The notes beneath the pieces were generated by a model, which was not told the origin of the DNA, did no database searches, and worked only from the letters and a program-made list of their open reading frames with translations. A stretch of DNA of 64,000 bases from Glossina fuscipes. Taxonomy: Eukaryota > Arthropoda > Insecta > Diptera > Glossinidae. A program made the position numbers and the translations under genes. Location of the stretch: the NCBI RefSeq assembly GCF_014805625.2, contig NW_023998414.1, positions 1,765,477-1,829,476 on the forward strand. Reading direction: 5' to 3'. The number at the start of each line of letters is the position of its first letter. Positions within the stretch are counted from its first letter, which is position 1. Below are positions 38,301 to 52,465 of the stretch, in pieces.

Positions 38301-41300
38301 GAATGCTTATTTTGATTTAATGAATTTTTCGTAAAAAGGGAGGATTAAAAGAACGTTAGCGGGAGAACGGAAAAAGTCAAATAAATTGATGCAAATTTTG
38401 TCTATTTGTCCAAAGAATTAAAGTCAATAACCTAATTTTAATTGAAGGACCGATAGACGGACGTAACCAGCTTATTAAATGTACAGTGCGCATTATAATG
38501 CTTGTATATGCAAACATTCAGCAAAGCCAACGTACTGCCTAGATTCGTTGTTTATGCGTTTTCGCACACATGTGTTTTATGTATGCACTTCGCATACCTA
38601 CATATACTATATAGCATTTTATTTATTTATTTACTGATTTCGCACTGATATATGCATTCATTCTGTGTACGCTTACATTATATACATGTGCATGTGTACT
38701 TTAACGTGAATATCATATATACATACATATATACACCAGTCAACATTCGTTTGTCGACATGTCCGTTTTTTATACGTTACTGGCTGAATTTTCTTGTTTA
38801 TTTATGCTCGGCAGGCATGCACAAAAGTGGTTTTACATATCGTTGTTATTGTTATTCCACATTCAGTGACAATTCATTCATAAAGATATTGAATTTGAAT
38901 TGATCCCCAACAACATGAGTAGTATAAGTAAATATCATTTCTCGCAGAGATAACGTATGAACCTACGTTATGGGTATAAAAGGTGAAAAATCACGATCTA
39001 AGAAACGAAATAAATACATTTGCGTCAAAAAATTTGTTGTTCCATTCTTTCAAGTCCTTTGCATTTTCCAAGGGCCCTACAGTTACTTGAGCTATTCTCT
39101 AACATTTTCTAATATCTCTTAGTAACCTTCATTCACGATAACGCAACTCTTTCATGATATAGTGATTTCTTCTAAAAAGACTTGGTCAGGATAAAGTGCG
39201 AGCAAGCACTCCTATGTCCAACGGTCTGAAGTAATTTCCTTAAAAAAAAAAAAAGAAAAAAATAGCAACTAAGATGCCGAAATTTTAGATTTTGTGTATG
39301 TATGTGTGTATATTGTTTAATGAATCGATTAATGTGGCCTTTACGTCTGAGATCGTGCTTCTCTGCCTCCACAATTGATTTTATTCAGAGTAGTTTCTAG
39401 CACAAGAAATTACGTTACTTACAGCGCATCGTTTATCGTTTCGAACTCCAAAGGATGAGATGGAGTATTGATTTTGTCAATGCACTTAAAACACTTGAAA
39501 AAGAGAGAGCAGGCAGGGATCTCATATAGCATATATACTTTTGCACATATCAGCGCAACATTCTGAATTGGTGTTACGATAATTTACCCCTTCTTTTTTA
39601 AAAACCCTTAGTCTAGTATTTAAAAACATTCTTGATAGCTTCCTTAAATATTGTTTTCTTATTACCTTTCCTTTTATCCCAAAGAGATTGTCGAAATGCT
39701 TCTTCTTTTAAGCGGTTACACGGTTGTTACCCCTCTTATTTCACTTCTTTGATATTTGCTGTGAAATACTCTGTGAATACATTCTTGTTACGGAGAAAGG
39801 CATCATGCACCTGGCGACAAAAAATTTGGCGGGGAAAACGAATTAAAAACGCCACGAATTTAGGCAATGGTAACTTGCTTTCAAAAGGGCATATAAGCCG
39901 AATATTGGCGGAAGGCAAAGTGAGTCGAGAAAGTTGAATTGCAATATTCGTGCGGACGAAACCAGGACGAGAATTAAAGCGTTGTAACTATAAGTTCCTG
40001 TAAATAATTTAATACTAAATAGATCTCGCCAAAAATTACCGAAGAATAAAAGCCTAATAACTAATACTAAAAATTGCAATTCAACGACGCAAAGTTAATT
40101 TCAACAGGATTCGACTAAATAACATAAAATTCACAAAAAACAATTTTACATTACAATAATACATTAGGAACATTCGTAAGAAGTAGTGAGTTCTTTTGTC
40201 TAACTTATAAATGAAAAAAAAAAAAAAAAAAAAATCTGTTTTATGCTTTCTGATATTATTATATACTGCAAAGGGTGGATGGAACTAATTGTTTCCTTCG
40301 GTTAGATTGATAATTGATTGGTGCTTCATCACTGTGTGTATGTATACACATGTGTGATCAATAGGTTTAATATTTTCATATCCAAATCAATTTCGACTTA
40401 CGATAAAGGTTGAGAGCTTCTCAACGCATTCGGCCCATAAGAACCATTCAAAATTTGTATGAAAAAAGTTTATGGCTTTTATTTACTGTTTCCTATTGAT
40501 TCGGCACTTTTTTTTTTTTTTTTTTTGCTGACTGACTAACACGATGCCCACGTTTACCGAAACTAAGAAGTATATAATGGCGATGTGATATTGTCACTAG
40601 TCATAGACGAAAACAATTTGTGTGTTCTTGTTTTACTTGGTTTAATTATCGATTAATTTTGTTATTTCGGAAGTATAGTCATAAAAGTATGCTGCGATAT
40701 CAGGGTTGCCAAGTTACACAAAGCACAGCAAAAGCAAAAAAAAAAATCTCTTATAACCTATGATGTCTCTTTCATATTGCTCAGGACGCAGTTACAAAAT
40801 TTCATTTTCAAAATGGTGGCAAAGCTGCATGAGATGCATTAAAGCATTCGATTCTCATTTTTATGGAGTACGTGGAGAGAGACGCATACCATTCCATTGC
40901 GCAATAGAAAGTGATCGCAAACTTTGCAACGCAATTAGTTGTTCATGACCTTACGAAGAAAATTTCCTGTAGTCGATTCATTAAGATGAAAACACAATAA
41001 AAAGTTACATCAACTATAGCTCTTACTGTCACACAATTAAAAGTGTCTTTGATCATTTACACCATCTTTTTATTTAACTATCTTTTTGTCACTTCTGTCG
41101 CTAGCATTTTATTTTATATATATATATGTGGAATTGAAGTGTGTGTAGACAGCTACCATAATCACAAGAAGCTCTGTGCGGTGATGACTAGGGCTTGGAC
41201 TAAAATATAAAAAAAAAGGTCTTCCAACCTTTATTCCGTCAGCATTTTTTACGGCTGAGTTTGTCGTATGCTAGATGCTAGTTTTTGCCATCAATTATCA

Positions 41301-41837
41301 GCCAACTTAGAATTGATTGGATTGCGGCAACAAGTCGTAACCTCAAACTTCATTAAATTCCTTTGCCATTCATTCGCAGCATCGGAATATCAGCATATCT
41401 TACAACGCAACAAGTTTCGATCATTTTACTGTAAAGTAATAGGTAAAGTGGTTAATCAGCGCTGAACGTATATCTCGACTGCACAGTCATTAAATGCCAG
41501 TCACAGTAGATTGAAGTTCTGTGATTGGTCCAAAAAGTTTCGATATTATTTAAAGGATCAAAGCTTTTCATAAGCCTCGTTATAGGTTGCAGCAACTTTC
41601 ACGCTTGATCTATGCAATAAAATCTGGAATTTCCATGATATTCTTAATTTGAGACAATAGGCGATTGTCAAACCGATAGACCAAACTACTGGCTAGAGTT
41701 TTAATCTGATCGCGTAAAAATAACCTTTGTTCAGACTTTCGCCAAACCAATTACATAGATTCTCTTACACTTCCATTGTTAGCCTGAAAATTTCACATTA
41801 ATAATACTGAACTCATTGCAAGGTTTGTAGGAAAACA

Positions 41838-41873
<36 letters not shown>

Positions 41874-44800
41874 GAGAAAATGTTAAGAAATTCGTTATTC
41901 ACCAATTGTAGCCAATGCATGGAGTTCCTTAAAAATAATTCCAACTTATTATTATTATTATTATTATCATTATGATTTTTGACTAATGAAATAAATTCTT
42001 AGACTAAGAAGAAAAAGTCATTGGGCACTAGTAACATAGACTCTATCGGCTCTTAGTTCCAACTTAAAGATTAACGTTTATTCTAATTGAAGCTAATATG
42101 ATTGCTTAAATAAATTATTTTCCATGTGAGCTCATTTTTCGAATAGAAATTGATACTCGTTCGTTCGCATATAAAAAAAAAAAAAAAACCTAATAAATAA
42201 ATGATAATGTTTGCATTGATTGATAACGCGTGTAAATCAGAAATCTACGCACACACCGAAAATTTTCCACTCATTTTAGAACGGAACGCACTTCGATCTT
42301 TATGAATAGCCGGCGCAGTAGGGAACGGTTGTCTGTATGTATGTCTTTCAAAAGATCTTAAGATCTCCTTATCTCCAACAATCTAGCATAGCCGAGGAAT
42401 TCTCAATTTGTCGTCTAAATGAGTGAGCCGCCGTTCACGTTATCAATTTTTGGTGGCTGTGTAAGCCTTTTGTATCCCGAAGAAATATAGGGAATAACGC
42501 AATCAAATCAATTTTTTTTTATTCCCTTTGTTATACAATGTAGTTACGTAGGTGACTTTAATATTCGCTTCATATCGTTAGAATTGAAAAATTCTGACCG
42601 TTTAAGATCAGTAATTAATGATCCGGAGCGCAATGGATCTGTTAAACTTTCTAAATTGCTCACCATTTAATAAACGTTAATTCGAGAAAAATGAGAAGAT
42701 TTGGCATAAATTATGAGATGGTTTCACTTTTTGTTTTCTTTTTTGTTTACTACTATAAGCAAATACCAAGCAACCCGTTTATAATATAACCAAATTTCTT
42801 AAGTATGAGAGAGATAAAATTATTATTGTTGTTGTTGTTGTTGTTGTTGCCGTTGGGGTCGATTGTCGTTTCTTGCTATTATTATTATTGTTCTTGTTCT
42901 TTTTTTTTTTTTTTAAATGGTCGACATTTTTAATTTGTGAAATTTGTCATTAACAGTTTTGTAGCCATCATCGAAAGGTATACTCAGTTAGAAGTTTGGC
43001 GTGTTACGTATATGGAAATATGTTTCGGAAATGGATTGAGATCAGTTTTCCTTGGACCCCACTTTGAAGGAAATTCCATCAAAACTAAATCAAAAATTGC
43101 CCTTAAAAGGGGTTAAGCAAAAGTAAAATCTCTACACTTATCCTTTATAATGCGAACTGTATTTGATCAATTAAGTCCCTACAGATATACACAATTCTGT
43201 CGAATATTTTTAACCCTAATTTTAGTTCTTAAAAGGAATAACTAAAAAAAAAAAAGAGGCGATTTTGAACCGTACATAAGCGAAAACTAAGTAAGTGAAG
43301 CCACTTCGCAGTAATTGCAGTAGTTGTACATTGCTATCCTTGTACATCTTTCGTTGATTTGTTTTCCGTTATAATCTTTAAGAGCCCAGTATCTTATTTT
43401 ATTATTTCTAATATAATTCTTCACCGCCATCAGATCCAAGAAAATAAACGTAAACGTAAACTTTTAGGAAAAGTTCGATTATTTTCTTGACATTTACTGG
43501 CGTTTCACAATGGGCCTGGATGCGAATAACTCAGCTATACGAGGCTTAATTCTTCCACTGATTTCCAAAATAGTCGATTGGCTCGGCACGATTGCGAATG
43601 CTACCCACCAGGTTACTTCATTGCAAATCATAAGCTGCCTGCTAACGTTACGAAGCTCGAAAAGAGTGTTTAACTCAATATTTCGAAATACCGATGAATG
43701 CCGTATCAGATTTTCATTTTAAGAAGAAGTACACTTTTGTTTATTAATAAAAATAAAACTAAATCGAAAGTCAACATAATCGCGCGATTGCACTTTTGCG
43801 AAAAGCATCAAATTTCGTTAATTAGCCTTAAGGACTACTATATACTGAAAACAATTCATGATTCGATATTTACGGTTGGAGTCATCAAAGCATATTCAAC
43901 GCTTTGCTTAAAATAGAATTTAAATTTTTAGTTCGATACTAAGGTAACACATGTGACTTATGCCATACGCCCACTTATTTTTGTTTTTTTTATTTTGTAC
44001 GACTTTCAATCCTTCGCCTATCAGGGGTGTAAGCGTTGAAAGCGACTTCCGATAATTTATTAGAATCATTTGCAAACGCAACGAGATTAACTTGAATTTG
44101 AAATGCCGAAGCGCAACGCAGCTAATGTTATAACATTAGCATTCAAAAATGGTAAACGGAAGGAAAAGCCGCTATTAGCTATAGGTCAAAATAAATCTTT
44201 CTTCTTGTTTCTTAAAACTTTGATTATTTGATCATTCAAGCGACGGACAGAGCGACGTGACTAAATTAAATTGAAAGACTAAACAGAATGACTTCTATCC
44301 ACACTTTATGGGATCCACGGCTAACATTATTATTAGAATGCTACAAATATTGGCGGAGATATATAGCCGAGATGTATATATATATATATATATATATTTT
44401 GTTATGAATATTTTCAAAAATATTCTAGTTTTGCTCATAAGAAGGTGTCGTTAGTTCGCTTCAAGCATCCTTTTATTATTGTCATTATTATTATTATTAT
44501 TATTATTATTTGCTAATTTTTTTATTTCGTATGCAATGCAGAGCGGCGTTAACCGTCAAATAAGGTCAACAACGAGATGCCGCAAACAACTAATGAATAC
44601 AATATAAATTGTTGTTTTTATTGAATGTATGTATCGTGCGCATGTGTATGTACCGCGATACGTGTGCTGATTTGCTTGCGATTATTTTCGCATTGGATTC
44701 CCACACAAATATACAGCATACAGTCGCAAAAATCCATGAATATGATGTAGCATTCGATTAGTCAGTCAGTCAGTCAGTCAGTCAGTCAGTCGGTCGGTCG

Positions 44801-46518
44801 GTCGGTCGTTCAGTGAGTTAACCCAACTTAACATACAGGCGTCTCTTTCTTTACGCGATACAACCAACCAAATTTTATAAGCTCCGTATTCAAGTCGTGC
44901 CTTTTATCATACTTTACTAATACTATATGCGGAACTTTAGATAAGGATTAAACCTTACCGAAGAATGGAAAAGATGTCGTCTCACAAATGTAAAAAATTG
45001 TATTATCATAATCGAAGGGCCTACACTTATTTTTGTCATTTACCTAATATAAGCTCGCGCGTGACGTTCTTTAGGATTAATTAACTAGGGGGTAATTACG
45101 CCGATCGAATCGATTTTCGGTCCGGCAAATATATTGAATGAAAACAAAATCCAATTGGAATGCATAGAAATCAAGTAAAACAAGCGATCCCTGTACCTAT
45201 GTATAAAATTTCTTCTTTTTTTTTTTTTTTTCCTTTGCTTTTCTTCTCTTTCTTTTACCTTTTTATTGAAAACCGCCGCAGGACGCTAACAGTTTAACCG
45301 GTTCTTATTGGTATTGGTGGCGTCGGAATTTACTGCTTTTATTGTTTATTTCTTTATACATTTTTTTTGTTTTTTTTCGCATGTGATTTTTTGTTTTCTG
45401 TGTATTCTGATCATTCAACAAAAACAAAAACAGTAAAAATTTGAACAAAGGTAATAACCGGCAAACAAAAGCTTCACAAATGTTATCGGTTAACACGCGA
45501 GAAAAGCGTTAATAACATTGGCAAAAGCCGGCCGGCTGCTTGACTGGCTAGCTGGCTGTTTGGTTGGTTAGTTGGTTGAGTGGCAAAAAAAAAAAAAAAA
45601 AAAAAAAACCGATTGTTGTTATTATATATTTATGGGTGAGTGTTGTTGTTGCGCTTGCCGGGTCTATAACTTGATGGGATTGATATAGCTAAACTACTAC
45701 TTGCTGCTAGTTTAATATTCAATATGTATGCTGTTTATGTTTACTGCTGTTGTTGCTGCTAATCATGTTGCTGCAGTCTTTACTAATTGCGTTGTAGTTC
45801 CCGTATTTACTACTAACTGGCATTAATATAATGATTGTTATGCATATTGGTATCATTTTAGTATTTCCATAACGTGATGACTGTAATAACTGGCGACAAT
45901 GAGTGAGTTATTAACTGTTCGACTAATCAGCTGATTAACTCACTTCACTGAAACTTCTTTCCTCTCCTTCTTTTGTTTAGATTAAATCGAAGCAATAAGT
46001 TTAAGAAAAATTGTGTAAGTGTTATATCAAAAATATGCTTAATTATTTAGACAATTAGAGAGAGCCTCCTTGCTAATCATCTATTACGCGCGGCCGACAA
46101 AGCCACGGATATCCCGCACAATTAGTATAGATTCAGAAAATCATAAACATATAGCAATGGATCTAAAAAACGAGGAGATGAATTATTACCTCACACAGTT
46201 ATTGACTTGCCACAATTGTTTCTGAAAGTACCTGCACGGATTAGGGCATGATAATCGACTGGCATACCTAAACCGCACGGATACAGTGCAAGATGTAAAT
46301 AGTACAGGTTTGAGACGAGAAAAGAAGAGCAAGTTGAGACTAGCTAGGGAATTCATTATGGCAATTTACAAATAATACCTATGAATGGTTCCGCGGACGC
46401 GAGTGGTATATGGGATGGGCGGAGTATTCAGGCATCATGGGTGACGAATCCTGCACGCTGCTTGTGCAGATAGGTGTAATCTTTGGAAGATCTCATAGCC
46501 AAAAAACTTTGCATGCAT

Positions 46519-46562
<44 letters not shown>

Positions 46563-47848
46563 CACGTCGCTCAATAAGTCTCGTCTCTTGTATATATTTG
46601 ATAACGCTATTGGCAGACCCACATGATTTCTGTATAGTACCGGTCTTCACACGAAATGCGTCAAAATTTCATGCCATTCTGACAATTATGTTACCTATTA
46701 CATGGCACCATTTTTGCAAGTTGCAAAAACAATGGCTAAAACCAATAGGAGAATTTCTTGTCTTGATTAATCATAGTTTGTTTTTACGAAGGAAAATACT
46801 ATCGGACCTAAAGAGCGGCTTGCGTTACGAAGCTTCTGCACCGGTGAAGTTATCACCTCGTGTGCTGAGTTTAAACGCGGACGTGCAAACACCAAAGATG
46901 CTGTCCGCTCTTGTCACGTGAGTCAGCAATCCTTCCAAAATTGCTTTGGAAGACCGGGCGACGTAAAGTACTCGCGTAAAGTTACTCGCTTTAGCTGATA
47001 ACTTAGATATATTAGAAGGTAGTCTACTTACTCTTTTTTAGGAACATTTTTCCTTGTGAAAGCTCTCTTCGAAATGGTTAACGCATTCGCTCACTTTTGC
47101 CAGGAACGTGTTATTGAGTCATATCGCTTCTTGACGCCGTTTAGACTTTTTTTTTGCGATATATGATGATGGATGATGAAATATGAATTCATCATCGCAC
47201 CCTAGAATCAAATCGGTAGTCGGCAACCGACGACAGTCGTCCAGGAAAGCGACCAAGAAGGCACCGTCACTTAAAATCTTGTAACTTGTGTAACTTGTAA
47301 ACTAATGAAGTGTAAAAGGCTCTATACCCAAGAAATTAGCTGAACAAGTACTTGATGTCGATTTGTTGGATGTATCTTTAGAATTGTGCAAAAAAAAACA
47401 ATTAATTAAAGAGTATTTAGGGAAAAATTACAAAAATTTTTACATTTGACAGCAAAATAATGGATAAATAGATTTTAAATCTTTTATTGAACTTTTTTAT
47501 TTCTTAAATGGAATTTAAATGAAGAGATTTCGACTTTTATAGTTTTTGACATTAATTTAATCCGAGGGCATCATGTGCGGGGTTTCAAAACCAACTTTTG
47601 AGTTTTTCGACACGCAAGCATACCGACCAGAACGATGGACACATTCCAATAGACTTATTTTGACAACAGCAGATAGATGAGCAAAAGGCCAAATCTAAAC
47701 TAACTTAGACTTTCCTTCATCCCCACCAAGAATACATATGTGCTTTTGTAGAATGTTTGCCGTGAATTTCTGGATATCATTACACTTTGCTATCTCTCAG
47801 AAAGAGTGACTGCCTAATTTTCTCACCGTCAAAAAATGTTAGCACAGA

Positions 47849-47883
<35 letters not shown>

Positions 47884-50800
47884 TGTGTGGTTATATGATT
47901 TTGCTGTCACAATTGCAATTCAACAGATAGTAAAATTGGTCGCAGACATAATAAAAGAAATCAAGAAAGTACATAATGTATGTGATTTTTGGCGTATATT
48001 TCTAAAAACACCCCTCCCCCCCACCCCCTCTTCAAGAGCATGCGTTTGATTAACTGAATATTCTATGTTTGAGAAATATTAGCATCTCATCAAAAACATA
48101 TAATGAACTATGAGAAATGCATTAAGGGGGACCAAGCTCCTTCGTTTGAACTTCACCCAGTTAAAGTTATAGGGCATAGCAAAGTATTTGAATATGAATA
48201 CATTTTTGTTTATTGCGGGAAAATATTGCAAACATTTCGTTGCCTGCATCACGTATAATATTTAAGTTTGCATTTCTTAGGTTAGATTCATAAATCAAAT
48301 AAATTCATTCACGGCTCCATTTAGATAGAAAAGGTAAATATGCATTTATGAAAATGTTTCCTGCTGTCGCTATCACGTTTTAGGTAGTTAATCGAGCCTA
48401 GTCTTAATCGCGTATTCATATAAGTTCTTGAACTTGACGAACGAATTGTATTCTTACGCTTCTGATTACGATCGCCAGCCCCTTTGCTAATACTTAAAAG
48501 TTATTTAACTAATTCCGGATTCGATAATCCTTAACGATTGAATATATAGATAATAATTTTATAAGTTAATCGCTTAGCTACATTTCGCGGTCAATGCTCT
48601 ATCATTCTTTACCCGATATTATTAAATAAATAAATTTCAAGTTTTTTTTACTTTAAAAATATTTGATAGATAAGAGCAAAAAAAAAAAAACTCAGTTCAA
48701 TTGATAGAAATCAAGTATTCTGATCGCTTTCGTAATGACTTAAGTATTTCGGCTTTTTCCGTAATGACATATCATTTTAATAATTTAGATAATCTAAAAT
48801 AAATCGTAGAACGTTTCTGGTTTATTCGGAAGAAAATTTTTTTAGAATTTGAATTTTTTTTTTTTTGTTTTTTCACAATTCTTTTAAAATAAAAATTCAA
48901 AATTTATTTAATTTTGATAAGGAAAACGCGTCATATTAATTAAACTTTCACGTAGCATATTAAGAAAAGAAAATTTCTGTAAATTTTGCTCGTTTAAAAC
49001 GCACACATATATATATAAAATTCGATAACGAAATGCTTGTTAAAAGGATCCCCTTCGCAGCATTACTTTCGATGGCTAGCTATGCCACCTACAAAATGCC
49101 GCCGGACCAATATCCATATGCTTTTACTGCGTGCGCCGTAGCTTTGGTAAGCGGTTCGTTGGGAGTATTGCGTGGACCGCAGCATCCGCGTGGCCTCGTC
49201 AATCAGGTTTTGACAAGTTTAATGGATTTTGCCCCCCTACCGTTAATGAATATTCAAATATATTTGGAAGCTAAACCGCTTTACGCATTCGCACATGCGT
49301 TCTCGTTAATACCTCTAGGAATCGATATCCTAGTGAAGCTATTTGGCGATGAATGCGATGACAAGGCAGCAGAAGCCTTGAAGCTCGCCAACAATCTAAT
49401 AAATGTGGCTTCGCTGACTGTAATATCAGTAATTGATGACAACTATATGTACTTTTTCGTCATGCTATCATATCTGATGGCCCAAGCGAGTCTACTTTAC
49501 GGCCATTGCGAGAACTGCATCTGGACTGAAAGGATGCATCTGCTATTTTTCACTCTCTTCTTCTTTGTCTCTTCAAAAGCTGTAACCGATAAAAATGTCG
49601 TCGTAAAGTAATGTTTTTTTTTTTTTTTCATTCTTTCTTTATCCTTTTGTATCCTCCTATTTTTTACATGTACATAAACATATATATTTTGTATTTGTTT
49701 GCATACTTATTCTTCCTATAATCATATTTTAGAGGACTAATAAAAGGAAATAACATTTTTACTAATGAACATTTTATTTACTTGGTCGTCTTTCACGGCG
49801 ATCTCTTGCCAAAAAAAAAACATGGTGTTGTGAGGTGCCGGTGTGACTTTTCATTTGTCTACTTTTTATAAATTTGCTTTACCGTGATCTAATAAGGGGC
49901 ATAGACTAGTATATGTACTATACGTCCTTAGAGATTACTTGAGAAAGAGCTGGAAATTCTAAAGAGAAATTTCTTGCGAATAACTTTTTTCCTCTTATTC
50001 TGAAAATTACAACAATATTACGCGTTAAGCTAAAAAAAAAAAGAAGGAACTTTCAAAGTCTAGACGAACAGAACATTTGTGATGTGTGTTGTGTGAAATT
50101 CCTGGCGAACCTCCAGTACATCTTATTCGCGTACCCGGTCTTCTGACTAAAGGATGTCATACTGCCCGATCAAAATTATGAACTGTCAGCCATAAAATAT
50201 TCGCATCGAAATTCCATGAATAGAATGATATTCCCTTTTATGCAATAATTAAATTAAAATGAAAGCTTTTTCGTTTATTAAAAAATAAAAAAAAAATTAA
50301 GACAAATTTGTAAAACTAACTTAAATTTTATATAATATCACGTGCGGTAACTACGGAAATCAATTTAAATTTTATTTGTGCAATAAAAAAAATGTATATA
50401 AAACTCCTTTTCATCCGTTCGACGTTATTGCCTTTTATGGCTAACAATGCTGCCCATTGAGTATCGTCGTTCGAAAGCTTTTACTTCATGCGCTATTGCT
50501 TTGAAAAGTGCGTCCAAAGTGTTTGTGGACTTGAATTTTGACAACCGTACTCGATGCCATTCTCCATTACACCTCTTGAACGCCCATTGCGCATATGTAA
50601 TTTTCAAGAATATATATGTATATATATATGTATATATATATGATTAGGACGAGAGATAGCGTAGCAAAAATTTGTCTTCTGTAAGCGTAATATCGATAAT
50701 TCATTAAATCTACATACGTGTCATGCTAACTATGCTAACATATGCAATGACCCAAGCATGACCCAATAGCATGGCATAAATAATTTTGCGTAAAGTGAAA

Positions 50801-52426
50801 GGAGCTGTTTTCGACTTTCTAGATATGCACTGCTTTCTACTGCCTTCAGAAACCGTAAAAGTTCTAAGAGATCTAATCGTAGAGTAATGTTTTTAACTAT
50901 CACATCATTTTACATGCGTAAGATACACACACATATCAAACATGAAGACTTATTTTCGCCTAAGGAAACACTTAGTAATCAAAATTGCTTGAAATGACAC
51001 GTCTTTGATAATTCGATAATTTTTCTTTGATGGAAATTCAAAGAACCAAATAAAATATTTTCAAAAAAGTTTTTCAAAATTGAAATTTTACCTTTTTAAC
51101 CGAGATAATCGCGGGTATTAAGAAATGGTGGATGCTGTTTTCAGTGGAATATTATTGGGCACTACTGGCCACGCCTTAGTCTCGGTAACACCGTTTCAAC
51201 ATCCTTATGCATTTTGCGCTTGTGCCGTTGGATTTTGTCATGCCCTCGCCGGTCTAGTCGAGAGCATAGCATGCGAGGACAGATGCACGACATGTTTCAA
51301 ACGTTTAACCTGCAGCTGCATTGAAATAATGACTTTACCAATGCTCAATATAGAATTTTATTTAAAATCGGACCAAAGTAGCCCTTTAGCTTTGGGACAT
51401 GGTTTATTCGTGGTACCATTGGCCTTCGATTTATTAACAAAAGTATCACCAAATGCCGAAACGGAGGATATTTCTACGCGCACCCTGAAAGATCTCACCA
51501 TTTTGGGTAATATTGTGTCGTTGTTATTTTTAGCAGCTAACGAGAACAATGCTGTATACGGTATGATGGTTTTAGCCGCCTTCATTGCCAAATATGGTGC
51601 CATGTTCATGGAGAATATTATAGCTGGCACAGGCGAATGCACCGGTCTATTAGGCTACTCGCTACTATTCGGTTTAGTACCGATGGCTTTAAAAACCGGA
51701 TACCACATCTTAATATCGTAACGAGAAACGAATAAAAAAATTTTTTTTGAAGTCTTACTCTCTTTTAACTTCTTTCATATAAATTTCCAATATACATATC
51801 AATAAATCAATCCATCATTAGTGCTTAGATTAAAGAAATTTGATATATTGCTTTCTCTTAATGGTACGCAGTTACTGGGACAATCACTAACATCACTAAC
51901 TAATTAATTCGTCGCCACTCAATATAATAAAAATGGGGGTCTGATGAACAAAACTCGAATAAAGTACAAAATTGATGAATCATATCTAAATTGCAGCATC
52001 CAGTTTTGAATGGTTTCCTCATTAATGAAAATGACGGAAAATCGGAATGGTTTCTGTCGACGTTCACTTTGAATATCTTCTTCTTATTTTCTAAAAGTCT
52101 ACGGAACAACTATTCTTCTTAGAATAGCCAGAGAAATAATTTTACCAAACAAAACCAAGACAATTGAATTTTTCGGATTTCAAATGGATCCATTATTTAC
52201 TAGCACCAATCTTTCAGAGTTATTACGTAACCTACATCACTTATTGTACAAGGGTATATTAAATTTGCGCGAAATTATGCAATACCTAGAACGAGAGTTG
52301 CGTTAGACCGAAATTTTATTATACTGATGTAAACTTGTCTGTCCGTCTCTGCGTATCTTGTTTTTTTGCTTTCTATTGTTGAGATATATTGATGATGGTG
52401 AACAATCGCTCTTCTACTCTTGACGA

Positions 52427-52465
<39 letters not shown>

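Noticed and set aside
39632..39937. 101-codon plus ORF in intron 2
   Set aside because: No motif or splice partner is seen and overlapping frames are open on the other strand; not enough to call.
46428..46650. Two minus ORFs with Tyr-Ile and Cys-Val repeats
   Set aside because: They are translations of a (CA)n(TA)n microsatellite.
49006..49017. TATATATATAAA as TATA box of nested gene 1
   Set aside because: It is only about 20 nt before the ATG, so a TSS placed 30 nt downstream would fall inside the coding region.
51358..51642. 94-codon minus ORF
   Set aside because: It is the antisense shadow of nested gene 2, whose plus frame has a paralog.
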